Part shown: positions 45,601 through 53,590 of the stretch, piece after piece
Position numbering within the stretch: the first letter of the stretch is position 1
Layout: each line of letters begins with the position of its first letter
Source of the DNA: Nostoc sp. KVJ3
Lineage (GTDB): Bacteria > Cyanobacteriota > Cyanobacteriia > Cyanobacteriales > Nostocaceae
Assembly (NCBI RefSeq): GCF_026127265.1
Contig: NZ_WWFG01000002.1
Coordinates: forward strand, 3,319,501 to 3,383,500
DNA length: 64,000 bases
Direction: 5' to 3'
Position numbers and translations under genes: made by a program
Notes under the pieces: generated by a model
Database searches by the model: none
Told to the model about the DNA's origin: nothing
The model's input: the letters and a program-made list of their open reading frames with translations, nothing else

Positions 45601-48600
45601 CAGATTTATGTGAGATTTGCACACCTTTGGGCTTGCCTGTAGAACCGGAAGTATAAATCACATAAGCTAAGTTAATAGCTTGGACATCAGTAATGGGATT
45701 TTCTTGAGCCAACTGAGAAATAAACTGCCAGTTAGTATCCAAGCTTACAAGCTGCGCCTGACATCCAGGTAATTTTTCAACTAAATGCTGTTGGGTTAGC
45801 AGCACTGAAACTTGAGCATCTTCTAAAATAAAGCGCAAACGCTCTTGGGGATATTCTGGGTCAAGTGGTACGTAAGCTCCACCCGCCTTGAGAATACCAA
45901 GTAATCCCACCACCATCTCTAAAGAACGCTCTACACATATCCCCACCAATACGTCGGCTCCTACTCCCAAAGACCGCAAATAATGCGCCAACTGGTTAGC
46001 ACGACTATTCAACTCGTGATAAGTCAATTGTTGATTCTCAAACACCACTGCTACTGCATCGGGTGTAAGCTCAACCTGCTCTTCAAATAACTGATGGATA
46101 CATTTATCGAAGGGGTAATTTACTTGAGTATCATTCCACTCCACTAATAACTGTTGCTGCTCAGATGCTGTGAGCATTGGCAATTGGGAAATCCGCTCGC
46201 TGGGATTTGCGACGATCGCTTCAAGTAGAGTCAGAAAATGACCAGTCATGCGTTCGATAGTGCTGCTATCAAACAAGTCTGTGTTGTACTCCCACCACCC
46301 AAACAGCCCATTGGGAGTATTTTCCATTGATAAAGTTAAATCAAACTTTGCCGTGGTGATTTCTATTGGCAAGCCACTGACACTTAACCCAGTCAACTCT
46401 ATTTCAGACATGGGAGCGTTCAAGAGAACGAACATCACCTGGAATAATGGTGTATGGCTGAGATCCCGTTCTGGCTGCAATGCTTCCACCAACATTTCAA
46501 AGGGCAAATCTTGATGAGTGTAGGCTCCGAAAGCCGTTTCTCTCAGGCGCGAGAGTAATTCGTTAAAACTGGGGTTTCCTGCTAAATCAGTTCGCATCAC
46601 TAAAGTGTTGACAAAAAAGCCAATTAGCCCTTCTAGCTCGGTGCGATCGCGGTTAGCAATTGGTGTCCCTACCAAAATATCTTCTTGTCCTGTGTAGCGA
46701 TAAAGCAGGGTATTATATGCTGCCAACAAAGTCATGAACAGGGTACAACCTTGCTGTTGACTTAGCTCCAACAACCGTTGAGTTAACTCAGCAGACAGAG
46801 TAAGCACATGATATGAGCCATTGAAAGTCTGCACAGCAGGTCTGGGTTTGTCTGTGGGTAGTGGCAAGAACGTGGGTGCATTTACCAACTGTTTTTCCCA
46901 GTAACTCAAATGGTTTTGTAATACTTCCCCTTGCAACCATTGTCTTTGCCAAATTGCAAAATCCGCGTACTGAATTGGCAGTGGTAACAAGGGTGACGGC
47001 TGACCGATTGAATAAGCATTGTAGAGTGCTTGTAACTCCTGGACAAACACACCTACTGACCAGCCATCACTGACAACGTGGTGCATACATACTAATAACC
47101 AATGTTCTGTAGGAGACAGCACTATTAATGTCGCTCTGATTAAGGCATCATGAGCTAAGTCAAAAGGCTCAATTGCTTTTTGTTCCAGTAATTTCTGTGC
47201 AGCCGTTTTTTGTTCTGTTACTTCTGCTGAGGCTTCGCTCAGTACAAATGCGGGTAAATGCTGCAAGTCAACAACTGCAACTGTCCAATTTGTTTGAGTT
47301 TGAATTATTTGTGTTGGCTTTTCATCAACAGTAACAAAGTTGGTGCGTAGGACTTCATGGTGATCGATAAGTTCTTGTAAACTTTGTTCTAAGGCGGCAA
47401 CATTAAGAGTCCCTACTAGACGCAAACCTATGGGTAGGTTGTATAAGACACTGTTCGACTCTAACTGGTCTAAAAACCATAAACGCTGTTGAGCATAAGA
47501 CAGTGGTATTTCTGTATTCCCTACCCGCCTTAAGATGGGTGGTGCTGACAATTCTATAGCTTGCTGCTGTAACTGCTGAATCGATGGCGCTAACTCGGCA
47601 ATTGTTGGTGCAGCAAATAACTCACGCAATGGTATTTCTACTTTCAATCTGGTACGCAGACGGGAGATGAATTGCGTTGCTAGTAGGGAGTGTCCTCCTA
47701 GTTCAAAGAAGTTGTCATGTCTGCCTACAAGCTCTACTCTCAGAACTTGTTGCCAAATTACTGCGAGGATTTCTTCGATAGGGGTGCGCGGAGCTACATA
47801 TTTCTCTCTTGATTCACTACTTGGCTCTGGTAGAACGCGACGATCTATTTTGCCGTTGGGGGTTAGGGGTAAAGATTCTAAGATGACGATCGCATTTGGT
47901 ACCATGTATTCTGGTAGCTTTTCTTTGAGGAAGCTACGCAGAACGCTTACTGTAGGTGTTATTTGTGGCTGCGGTACTATGTAGGCAACTAAGCGTTTAT
48001 TTCCAGGAATGTCTTCGCGGACAATGACTACAGATGATTGCACATCTTGATGTTGGCTTAGTGCTGCTTCGATTTCTCCCAACTCAATGCGGAAACCCCG
48101 GATTTTTACTTGGTTGTCGATGCGCCCCAGGTATTCGATATTACCATCTGTCAGATAACGAGCTAAGTCCCCAGTTTTATACAATTTTGAATTTTGAATT
48201 TTGAATTTTGAATTGTAAAAGGGGTTGGGGATGAATTTTTCTTGTGTTAATTCTGGGCGATTGAGATAGCCTCGCGCTAACCCTGCACCACCAATGTGCA
48301 GTTCTCCTGGTACACCCACAGGTACTGGTTGCAAGTTTTGGTCAAGTATGTATGTCTGGGTATTGGCAATTGGACGACCGATGGAAATTTTTTGGTCTTT
48401 GGGAGTGCATTTGGCGATCGCAGCACAAACACTCGCTTCTGTCGGGCCGTAGGCGTTGAAGAAGTTTCTACCTTTTGACCATTGTCGCATCAGTTCCAGA
48501 GGACAGGCTTCTCCGGCGACAATGATTGTTTGCAATGTTGGCAGTTCTTCTACTGGCAGGACTGCTAGCGCTGATGGTGGTAGGGTGATATGGGTAATGC

Positions 48601-50890
48601 CATCATTCTTTAATCGCTCAATTAAAGGCATACCCGGCATTATCGAGTCTTTTGTTCCTAAGCAAAGTCTTGCCCCCGATCCCAAAGCCATCAAGATTTC
48701 TGATATGCAAGCATCAAAACTGAAGGAGGCAAACTGGAGAACTCGACTATCACCAGACAAGCCGAAAGCCTGAATTTGAGCTTGAGCTAGATTGCACAAT
48801 CCAGTATGCTCAACCGTTACCCCTTTGGGTTTGCCTGTGGAGCCGGATGTGTAAATCACATTTGCTAGATCGCTACTCTTTACTACCTCAATCAGGTTGT
48901 TCTGTTTGTTTTGCAGAATTTCTGACCAGACTTCATCTAAACAAATCAGTTTTACCTGATACTCAGGTAGTCGATCCAGGAGTCGCTGTTGACTTATTAA
49001 TACTGGAACTTGAGCGTCTGCAAGCATGAACGAGAGACGGTCTTTGGGATACTCTGGATCAAGTGGTACGTAAGCCCCACCCACCTTGAGAATACCAAGT
49101 AATCCCACCACCATCTCTAAGGAGCGCTCTACACAAATCCCCACCAGCACATCAGGTTTCACACCCAAAGACTGCAAGTAATACGCCAACTGGTTAGCAC
49201 GGCTGTTTAATTCGCGGTACGTCAATTGTTGGTTCTTAAACACCACCGCCACAGCATCAGGTGTACGCTCTACTTGCTCCTCAAACAACTGATGAATACA
49301 TTTATCGAAGGCGTAGTCTACTTGAGTATCATTCCACTCAATTAATAACTGCCGTTCCTCAGATTGTGTGAGCATTGGTAATTGGTCAATCCGTTGCTGG
49401 GGATTTGCCACAATTGCTTCGAGCAAAGTTACAAAATGTCCCATCATCCGCGCGATCGCACTATCATCAAATAAGTCAGTGTTGTAATTCCACGTACCTT
49501 TGAGTGAGCCAGGTTCCTCAAGAATAGTTAAGGTTAAATCAAAGGCGGCTCCTCTAGACTCTGAAATCATTGATTCCAAAATCAAACCATCGATATCCAT
49601 ATCCATCTGGTGAGAGCGATCGCAGACGAAGGCTACCTGATAGAGTGGCGAAAAACTGGGGTTGCGGACAGGTTGCAGTTGCTCTACCAGCAGGGGAAAG
49701 GGATAATCTTGATGGTCTTGGGCATCTAATACACAAGAGTGCGATCGCTCCAGCAACTCTTGAAAAGTCGGTTTTCCTGAAAGGTCTCCTCGCAAGACCA
49801 CAGAATTAGTAAAGTGACCTACAATATTTTCAAACTTTGAATGGCTCCGATTCACCATTGGAGAGCCAATTAAAATATCTTCTTGATTTGTATAACGTAG
49901 TAATAGTATTTGTAGTGCTGTTAATAAAAGCGTATAGAGAGACGCACCTTCTCTCTTCGCCAATTCTTTGAGCTTTTGCTGAAGTTCTTCTTCAACAGTA
50001 AAAAAGCGGGAAGCACCATTATAGGTTTGGCTCTGAGGTCTTGGTCGATCTGTTGGCAAATCTAGCAATGGCAACTCACCAGATAGTTGTTGCTGCCAGT
50101 AAGTCCACAAACTTTCTCCAGCTGAACTAGCGAGCATTTGCTCTGACCACTTGACGTAATCTTGATAATGATAGTTTTGTGGTGATAGTTGGACTGCTAC
50201 ACCTGTGGCGTAGGCGTAGCCCGTCGTAGACATCGCTTTATACAAGGCTCTCAGTTCACCGATCATGATTTCTAAAGACCAGAAATCCCCCACTATTTGA
50301 TGTAGCGTGATTAGGATAATATGTTCTTTGGTTGCTAATTTATCAGTTTTGATATGGTTAATTAATAAATCAAAGCGCAATATTGGCCCTTGTCCTAAGT
50401 TGAAAGGGCGATCGCTCTTTTCTGAAAGCCAGTTGTTTACATCATCTTGTCCAAGATCGAAAGCTTCTTGGATGCTAAAGTCAACTTGCTGATTTTCGTG
50501 AACTGTTTGCACAGGTTCGCCGTCAATGGTTGCAAAGGTAGTCCTCAAAAGTGGATGCCTTTCAACTAGAGCTTGTGCTGCCTGCTTTAGGACAGGAATA
50601 TCCAAATTTGTAACTAATTTTGCTGCATACGTGGCGTTGTAGGCGGTACTGCTGGGTGCTAATTGATATAAAAACCAGAGTGCCTTTTGACCGTGAGATA
50701 GGGGATGAGTTGCAGAGCGATCGCTACTCTGAGATAAAATGCGGATAATTTCTGGTTCCGATTGCTTAATTTCCTCTAATAACTCAGAGGGGAGTGATTT
50801 TTCAGGCGATCGATAGCGCAGTTTGTCTCCATCAACCCAAAGTTCAACATTCTTTGCTGAAAGATTTTCTAGAAGCTTTAGTAAATTCAT
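39665..50890 (-). CDS. ncpA: Nostocyclopeptide-type NRPS, three modules plus epimerase
   Basis: 3741 aa. An N-terminal TubC-like docking segment (about 1-55, 'LLKLLENLSAKNVELWVDGD') precedes a C domain whose HHxxxDG motif is degenerate ('LHQIVGDFWSL'). Pockets: A1 (about 540-1020) DASTIAAVCK = Tyr; A2 (about 1610-2110) DILQLGLIWK = Gly; A3 (about 2685-3190) DAWQFGLIDK = Gln. Carrier sites 'GGHSLLATQ' near 1060 and 2143 and 'GGDSILSIQI' near 3220, the last being the GGDS form typical before an epimerase. The epimerase follows (about 3275-3720, 'HHLVVDGVSW') and would give D-Gln. Order Tyr-Gly-D-Gln equals residues 1-3 of nostocyclopeptide A. It is first in the operon and divergent from the ABC transporter gene. 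Small-repeat insertions occur in frame. Confidence 0.93.
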   Translation of the reverse strand: MNLLKLLENLSAKNVELWVDGDKLRYRSPEKSLPSELLEEIKQSEPEIIRILSQSSDRSATHPLSHGQKALWFLYQLAPSSTAYNATYAAKLVTNLDIPVLKQAAQALVERHPLLRTTFATIDGEPVQTVHENQQVDFSIQEAFDLGQDDVNNWLSEKSDRPFNLGQGPILRFDLLINHIKTDKLATKEHIILITLHQIVGDFWSLEIMIGELRALYKAMSTTGYAYATGVAVQLSPQNYHYQDYVKWSEQMLASSAGESLWTYWQQQLSGELPLLDLPTDRPRPQSQTYNGASRFFTVEEELQQKLKELAKREGASLYTLLLTALQILLLRYTNQEDILIGSPMVNRSHSKFENIVGHFTNSVVLRGDLSGKPTFQELLERSHSCVLDAQDHQDYPFPLLVEQLQPVRNPSFSPLYQVAFVCDRSHQMDMDIDGLILESMISESRGAAFDLTLTILEEPGSLKGTWNYNTDLFDDSAIARMMGHFVTLLEAIVANPQQRIDQLPMLTQSEERQLLIEWNDTQVDYAFDKCIHQLFEEQVERTPDAVAVVFKNQQLTYRELNSRANQLAYYLQSLGVKPDVLVGICVERSLEMVVGLLGILKVGGAYVPLDPEYPKDRLSFMLADAQVPVLISQQRLLDRLPEYQVKLICLDEVWSEILQNKQNNLIEVVKSSDLANVIYTSGSTGKPKGVTVEHTGLCNLAQAQIQAFGLSGDSRVLQFASFSFDACISEILMALGSGARLCLGTKDSIMPGMPLIERLKNDGITHITLPPSALAVLPVEELPTLQTIIVAGEACPLELMRQWSKGRNFFNAYGPTEASVCAAIAKCTPKDQKISIGRPIANTQTYILDQNLQPVPVGVPGELHIGGAGLARGYLNRPELTQEKFIPNPFYNSKFKIQNSKLYKTGDLARYLTDGNIEYLGRIDNQVKIRGFRIELGEIEAALSQHQDVQSSVVIVREDIPGNKRLVAYIVPQPQITPTVSVLRSFLKEKLPEYMVPNAIVILESLPLTPNGKIDRRVLPEPSSESREKYVAPRTPIEEILAVIWQQVLRVELVGRHDNFFELGGHSLLATQFISRLRTRLKVEIPLRELFAAPTIAELAPSIQQLQQQAIELSAPPILRRVGNTEIPLSYAQQRLWFLDQLESNSVLYNLPIGLRLVGTLNVAALEQSLQELIDHHEVLRTNFVTVDEKPTQIIQTQTNWTVAVVDLQHLPAFVLSEASAEVTEQKTAAQKLLEQKAIEPFDLAHDALIRATLIVLSPTEHWLLVCMHHVVSDGWSVGVFVQELQALYNAYSIGQPSPLLPLPIQYADFAIWQRQWLQGEVLQNHLSYWEKQLVNAPTFLPLPTDKPRPAVQTFNGSYHVLTLSAELTQRLLELSQQQGCTLFMTLLAAYNTLLYRYTGQEDILVGTPIANRDRTELEGLIGFFVNTLVMRTDLAGNPSFNELLSRLRETAFGAYTHQDLPFEMLVEALQPERDLSHTPLFQVMFVLLNAPMSEIELTGLSVSGLPIEITTAKFDLTLSMENTPNGLFGWWEYNTDLFDSSTIERMTGHFLTLLEAIVANPSERISQLPMLTASEQQQLLVEWNDTQVNYPFDKCIHQLFEEQVELTPDAVAVVFENQQLTYHELNSRANQLAHYLRSLGVGADVLVGICVERSLEMVVGLLGILKAGGAYVPLDPEYPQERLRFILEDAQVSVLLTQQHLVEKLPGCQAQLVSLDTNWQFISQLAQENPITDVQAINLAYVIYTSGSTGKPKGVQISHKSVSNFLSAMQQRPGITEQDTLLAVTTISFDIAALEIFLPISVGACLVIARRDVTLDGRELFDLLVKSKATIMQATPATWRLLLDSNFQSRDLKILCGGEALPWDLVNELLARSASVWNLYGPTETTIWSSVCQLESSESLISIGRPIDNTQIYILNQNLQPVPVGIPGELHIGGAGLARGYLNRPDLTQEKFIPNPFGRSRRAALRLRSVTGEQGGWGGELLYKTGDLARYLPDGNIEYLGRIDNQVKIRGFRIELGEIEVALSQHPHVQASCVIAREDTPGDKRLVAYIVPQPQVTLTVSELRSDLKKKLPDYMVPSAIVILESLPLTPNGKIDRRALPAPEPSSELLEKYVAPRNPIEEILSLIWQQVLKVELVGRHDNFFELGGHSLLATQLISRVRSSLKVELPLRSLFAAPTIAELSHNIQQLQQQDLELAVPPILRRPENAEIPLSYAQQRLWFLDQFEPNSASYNIPFGLGLVGTLNVVALEQSLIEIIHRHEALRTNFITVEGQAAQIIQTQPNWSVAVVDLKHLPLTEQEIAAQKLVQQKAFEPFDLADDALIRATLIVLSPTEQWLLVCMHHVVSDGWSISVFALELQALYNAYSQGESSPLLPLPIQYIDFAIWQRQWLQGEVLQSQLSYWQEQLANAPTFLPLPTDRPRPAVQTFNGAYLEFALSVELTQKLIKLSQQQGVTLFMTLLAAYNTLLYRYTGQTDILVGTPIANRDRTEIEGLIGFFVNTLVMRTDLSENPSFNELLPRIREMAISAYTHQDLPFEMLVEALQPERDLSHTPLFQVMFVLNNAPKSEIELTGLSVSELPIESAIAKFDLILSMENTSTGLVGGWEYNTDLFNSSTIERMTGHFACLLESIVANPSERISQLPILTASEQQQLLIEWNDTQVDYAFDKCIHQLFEEQVERTPDAVAVVFENQQLTYHGLNTRANQLAHYLRSLGVSADVLVGICVERSLEMVVGLLGILKAGGAYVPLDPEYPQDRLSFMLEDAQVGVLLTQQHLAESLPQHQARVVHLDKDWVAIAKFSQKNPIAQVEASNVAYVIYTSGSTGQPKGVMLSHSNLCNHMFWMQATFPLTEKDKVLQKTPFGFDASVWEFYAPLLAGGQLLIAEPRGHTDSAYLLRLIAQQQVTTIQLVPSLLQMLLEQGGIETCHSLKHVFCGGEVLPITLQESLLSKLDVNLHNLYGPTEACIDATFWNCQREIYPQVVPIGRPISNTQIYILDQNLQPVPIGVPGELHIGGAGLAKGYLNRPELTQERFIPNPFNNSKFKIQKLTLSEAEWSKLYKTGDLARYLPDGNIEYLSRIDNQVKIRGFRIELGEIEAALSQHQDVQTSVVIVREDIPGNKRLVAYIVPQPQVAPTISQLRSFLKEKLPEYMVPSAIVILESLPLTPNGKIDRRALPEPEARTGIENDIVLPRNLIEEKLTQIWQQVLRVEQIGIHDNFFELGGDSILSIQIISKAKVAGIKLTVKQLFANQTIAQLATVAGTTKILSIEQGLVTGTLPLTPIQHWFFEQKLPDKHHFNQSFLLTVPSNLNLEILEQVWLQLLKHHDALRLRFTQTDTIWQQIHAAPTDNITITRFDLSTVPETEIETVIETTANELQASLNLSENLVQLAFFWLGINKKARLLILIHHLVVDGVSWRILLEDLQTAYQQLSQGKNIQLPAKTTSFKDWARQLTEYTQSEVLKSELDYWLSPSYDTVDSIPVDYAQGINTTASARTVTVSLNEGETLSLLQDVPKAYKTQINDVLLTALALVLSGWTNSDSVLFDLEGHGREEIIDGVDLSRTVGWFTTIFPVVVELGTINDLGTALKSVKEQLRVIPNKGISYGLLRYLNIDSEISAQLDKIPQAEISFNYLGQFAQVVNTSSLIQIAHEPSGNSQSLQGHRHCLIDINAIILNEKLQIDWTYSSNIHQREKIENIAQEFVETLQELIAHCLSTENAGYTPTDFPLIQLNQLEIDQILQNL
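41720..41777. repeat. In-frame repeat insertion in the A6-A7 loop of ncpA module 3
   Basis: Composite of a TTCGGCTTCGCTCAGGGTTA word and TTTTGAATTTTGAATTTTG repeats, encoding 'NNSKFKIQKLTLSEAEWSK' between 'FIPNPF' and 'LYKTGD'. Confidence 0.75.
44942..45013. repeat. In-frame repeat insertion in the A6-A7 loop of ncpA module 2
   Basis: About 72 bases combining CCCCTGCTCCCCGGTCACTG and GCGAAGCCGAAGTGC words encode 'GRSRRAALRLRSVTGEQGGW' and more before 'LLYKTGD'. The C-rich word matches the intergenic GGGAGCAGGG family. Confidence 0.75.
47221..47251. repeat. In-frame small-repeat insertion in the C domain of ncpA module 2
   Basis: Adds 'AFVLSEASAEVT' after 'DLQHLP' where sister C domains continue directly into 'LTEQE.AA.KL'. 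DNA is a GAGGCTTCGCTCAGTACAAA word. Confidence 0.65.
48185..48217. repeat. In-frame repeat insertion in the A6-A7 loop of ncpA module 1
   Basis: Four TTTTGAA units encode 'YNSKFKIQNSK' between 'FIPNPF' and 'LYKTGD', the same loop used in four other modules of the cluster. Confidence 0.75.
50200..50233. repeat. In-frame small-repeat insertion in the first C domain of ncpA
   Basis: Encodes 'STTGYAYATGVA' in a loop before 'QLSPQNYHYQDYV'. The GGCGTAGGCGTAGCCCGTCG word is a typical cyanobacterial dispersed repeat. Confidence 0.55.
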
Positions 50891-51506
50891 GATTCTACTC
50901 TAATCGATCTAATTTTAATAAATTAATATTTTCCTCTAAAGCTATCTTGAATTTTTACAGTCTTAGCTAAGAGTAAAGTTAATGTTAACTAAACTTATAA
51001 ATAAGCGCAGTTTGTTTATTTAAATCTGTACTTTTTAATTGAACTTATGAATTATCTCACCTTAGCCAGCAAAATACAATACCAATTAAGACAGTTAAGT
51101 GGACAGTTAAGACAGTTAAGAGGTATCCGCTCGGTAAATTGGGGTAAAAACAAAAAATAAAATGTAAATTGGTTTATACTGCGTTATGGAATATGAAACA
51201 TGGCATGGCACAAAAATTATTTGCTGAAAACTTATTAACTGCTGCCAACTCTCGACACCAAGGAGCTTGCAGCAGATTTAATGAATGCGTCATAGTAGAA
51301 ATATTGGGCTAAATAATACCTTCACAACCATGTTTACCGATTTGTGATAAAAGCCTATAATTCTCCCAAAAAATCAACAATTACACTAGGGCAATTTGCT
51401 ACTTTATTTATGGCTACAATGCTTATTTACTAAGAAATTGAGCCTTAACACTACTTCCATATAACTACCTTAATTATTAGCTAAAGTCTTAGTTTAGTTT
51501 CAGAAT
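50891..51506. promoter_or_regulatory. Divergent intergenic region between ncpA and the ABC transporter
   Basis: About 615 bp, A/T-rich, which must hold promoters for the NRPS operon (leftwards) and the transporter (rightwards). Visible structure: direct repeats of ACAGTTAAG (three copies around 51090-51120). A 34-codon frame near 51204 has no family resemblance. I could not choose a convincing -35/-10 pair for either side. Confidence 0.5.
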
Positions 51507-53525
51507 ATGCCAACCCAAGTTATTCAAACTCAACCTTCAACAAATGCTTTTTTAGGTTTTATTCAATTTTGGAAAGATGTAAAAGCAGTCGCACAACCTT
51601 ACTGGTATCCAAACGAGCCAGGAGATAGAGCATTCTCAGAAGTGATTCGCTCGTGGGGAATGCTTATTCTCCTAATATTATTAATAATTGTCCTTGTTGG
51701 TGCAAATGTTTTTAATAGCTTTATTAATCGCTATTTGGCGGATATCATCATTCAAGAGAAGGAAATCTCTAAATTTTATGATGCTTTACTGCTTTATGGT
51801 TCAGCCCTAGCATTGGGAACTCTCTTAGCCGGGTTCTCCAGACTAGTGAGAAAAAAAATTGCTCTAGATTGGTATCAATGGCTGAATAATCAGATTTTAT
51901 CAAAATATTTAAACAGTCAAGCTTATTATAAAATCAACTTTACATCTAATATTGATAATCCAGATCAACGTTTATCTCAAGAAATCGAACCAATTGCAAG
52001 TAATGCTTTAAGTTTTTCAGCTACTCTCCTGGAAAAAATCCTGGAGATGACAGCTTTTTTATTAGTTCTTTGGTCAATCTCTCAGTCTGTTGCACTGATT
52101 TTAGTTACTTATACGGTTGTAGGCAATTTTATTGCTGTCTACTTGACCCAAGAATTAAATAAAATTAATCGACAAGAACTCGAAGCGAAAGCTGACTACA
52201 CCTATTGCCTAACTCATTTCCGCACTCATGCTGAATCCGTAGCTTTCTTTCGAGGAGAGAACCAAGAATTAAATATTATTAACCGCCGATTTAGCAATTT
52301 GATAAAAAATGCTAAACGCAAAATTGATTGGGAGAAGAACAATGAGATTTTTAATAGAGGTTATCAATCTGTAATTCAAATATTTCCATATATAGTATTT
52401 GGGCCTTTACAGATTAAAGGTGAAATGGAATTTGGAGAAATTATCCAAGCGTCTGTATGTTGCTATTTTTTCGCTAATGCTTTGGGTGAGCTAATCAATG
52501 AATTTGGGAATTCTGGAAGATTTTCTAGCTATGTTGAACGGTTATCTGAATTTTCAGATGCGTTAGAAGCTGTTACCAAACAACCAGAGCATATAACTAC
52601 CATTAAAACAATAGAAGAAAATCAGATCGCTTTTGAGAATGTCACTTTACAAACGCCCGACTATGAACAGGTAATTGTTGAAGATTTGTCACTGTCTGTC
52701 AAAGCAGGAGAAGGTTTATTGATTGTTGGGCCGAGTGGCCGAGGTAAAAGTTCTCTACTGAGAGCGATCGCTGGTTTGTGGAATGCGGGGACTGGCCGTT
52801 TGGTGCGACCTCCATTAGAAGAAGTTTTATTTTTACCCCAACGTCCTTACATAATTTTAGGAACCTTGCGCGAACAGTTGCTTTATCCTAGTACAAATAG
52901 TCAGATTACTGACGCAGAACTTAAAAAAGTTTTGCAACAAGTCAACCTACAAAACTTGCTAAGTCGAATCGATAGCTTCGATACGGAGGTTCCTTGGGAG
53001 AACATACTATCGCTAGGAGAACAACAACGTCTGGCTTTCGCACGATTATTAGTTACCCATCCAAGGTTCACGATATTAGATGAAGCAACAAGTGCCTTGG
53101 ATTTAAAAAATGAAGGAGGTTTATACCAACAGTTACAATCCACGAAAACAACGTTTATTAGTGTTGGGCATCGAGAAAGTCTATTTGATTATCATCAATG
53201 GGTTCTGGAACTTGTAGAAGATTCCAGTTGGCAACTTATGAGAGTACAAGATTACCGGGAGCAGAAAGGTCAAAAAGTAAGTATTACTAAACCCACCGCA
53301 AATGTCCAAATAAAAATAGATGATTTATCTCAAGATAAGTCCCTAAATGATTCGGAGAACAGCACAACTAAAAAGCTCAGTCATAAGGAAATAAATGAAT
53401 TAACCTACTATTCTGTTTCCACTATTAGAAGTAAGGCAAGCAAAGGGGAGTTTATCACTACTAGGGATGGCGTTACATACCGCTATGATAAAGATCCCAA
53501 AATATTGAAATGGGTGAGAGTTTAG
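51507..53525 (+). CDS. ABC transporter, fused permease-ATPase (ABCD/SbmA-BacA-like), probable peptide exporter
   Basis: 672 aa. N-terminal membrane domain about 45-330 ('WGMLILLILLIIVLVGANVF', 'DWYQWLNNQILSKYL', 'NIDNPDQRLSQEI') is of the ABC_membrane_2 type found in SbmA/BacA and YddA. The ATPase follows: Walker A 'GPSGRGKSSLLRAIAGLW', signature 'LSLGEQQRLAFARLL', Walker B 'FTILDEATSALD', and switch His in 'ISVGHRESLF'. Such half-transporters dimerise. After the ATPase a tail of about 90 residues ends in a helix-turn-helix-like segment ('LSHKEINELTYYSVSTIRSK'). It is divergent from ncpA; the described nostocyclopeptide cluster also contains a transporter gene, so export of the peptide is the likely role. 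Confidence 0.88.
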   Translation: MPTQVIQTQPSTNAFLGFIQFWKDVKAVAQPYWYPNEPGDRAFSEVIRSWGMLILLILLIIVLVGANVFNSFINRYLADIIIQEKEISKFYDALLLYGSALALGTLLAGFSRLVRKKIALDWYQWLNNQILSKYLNSQAYYKINFTSNIDNPDQRLSQEIEPIASNALSFSATLLEKILEMTAFLLVLWSISQSVALILVTYTVVGNFIAVYLTQELNKINRQELEAKADYTYCLTHFRTHAESVAFFRGENQELNIINRRFSNLIKNAKRKIDWEKNNEIFNRGYQSVIQIFPYIVFGPLQIKGEMEFGEIIQASVCCYFFANALGELINEFGNSGRFSSYVERLSEFSDALEAVTKQPEHITTIKTIEENQIAFENVTLQTPDYEQVIVEDLSLSVKAGEGLLIVGPSGRGKSSLLRAIAGLWNAGTGRLVRPPLEEVLFLPQRPYIILGTLREQLLYPSTNSQITDAELKKVLQQVNLQNLLSRIDSFDTEVPWENILSLGEQQRLAFARLLVTHPRFTILDEATSALDLKNEGGLYQQLQSTKTTFISVGHRESLFDYHQWVLELVEDSSWQLMRVQDYREQKGQKVSITKPTANVQIKIDDLSQDKSLNDSENSTTKKLSHKEINELTYYSVSTIRSKASKGEFITTRDGVTYRYDKDPKILKWVRV

Positions 53526-53590
53526 CAGCTGGAGGTAATTTAGTTTTTTCCTATAAAAGGTAAAAGTAGCAGTGTGATGTAGAAGATATT

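Noticed and set aside
9688..50890. TonB receptor as uptake partner for the NRPS product (siderophore hypothesis)
   Set aside because: Predicted residues match a cyclic imine heptapeptide without iron-chelating groups, and the genes lie 13 kb apart among unrelated functions.
51204..51311. 34-codon frame between ncpA and the transporter
   Set aside because: No recognisable family, weak start context, and possibly part of the divergent control region.
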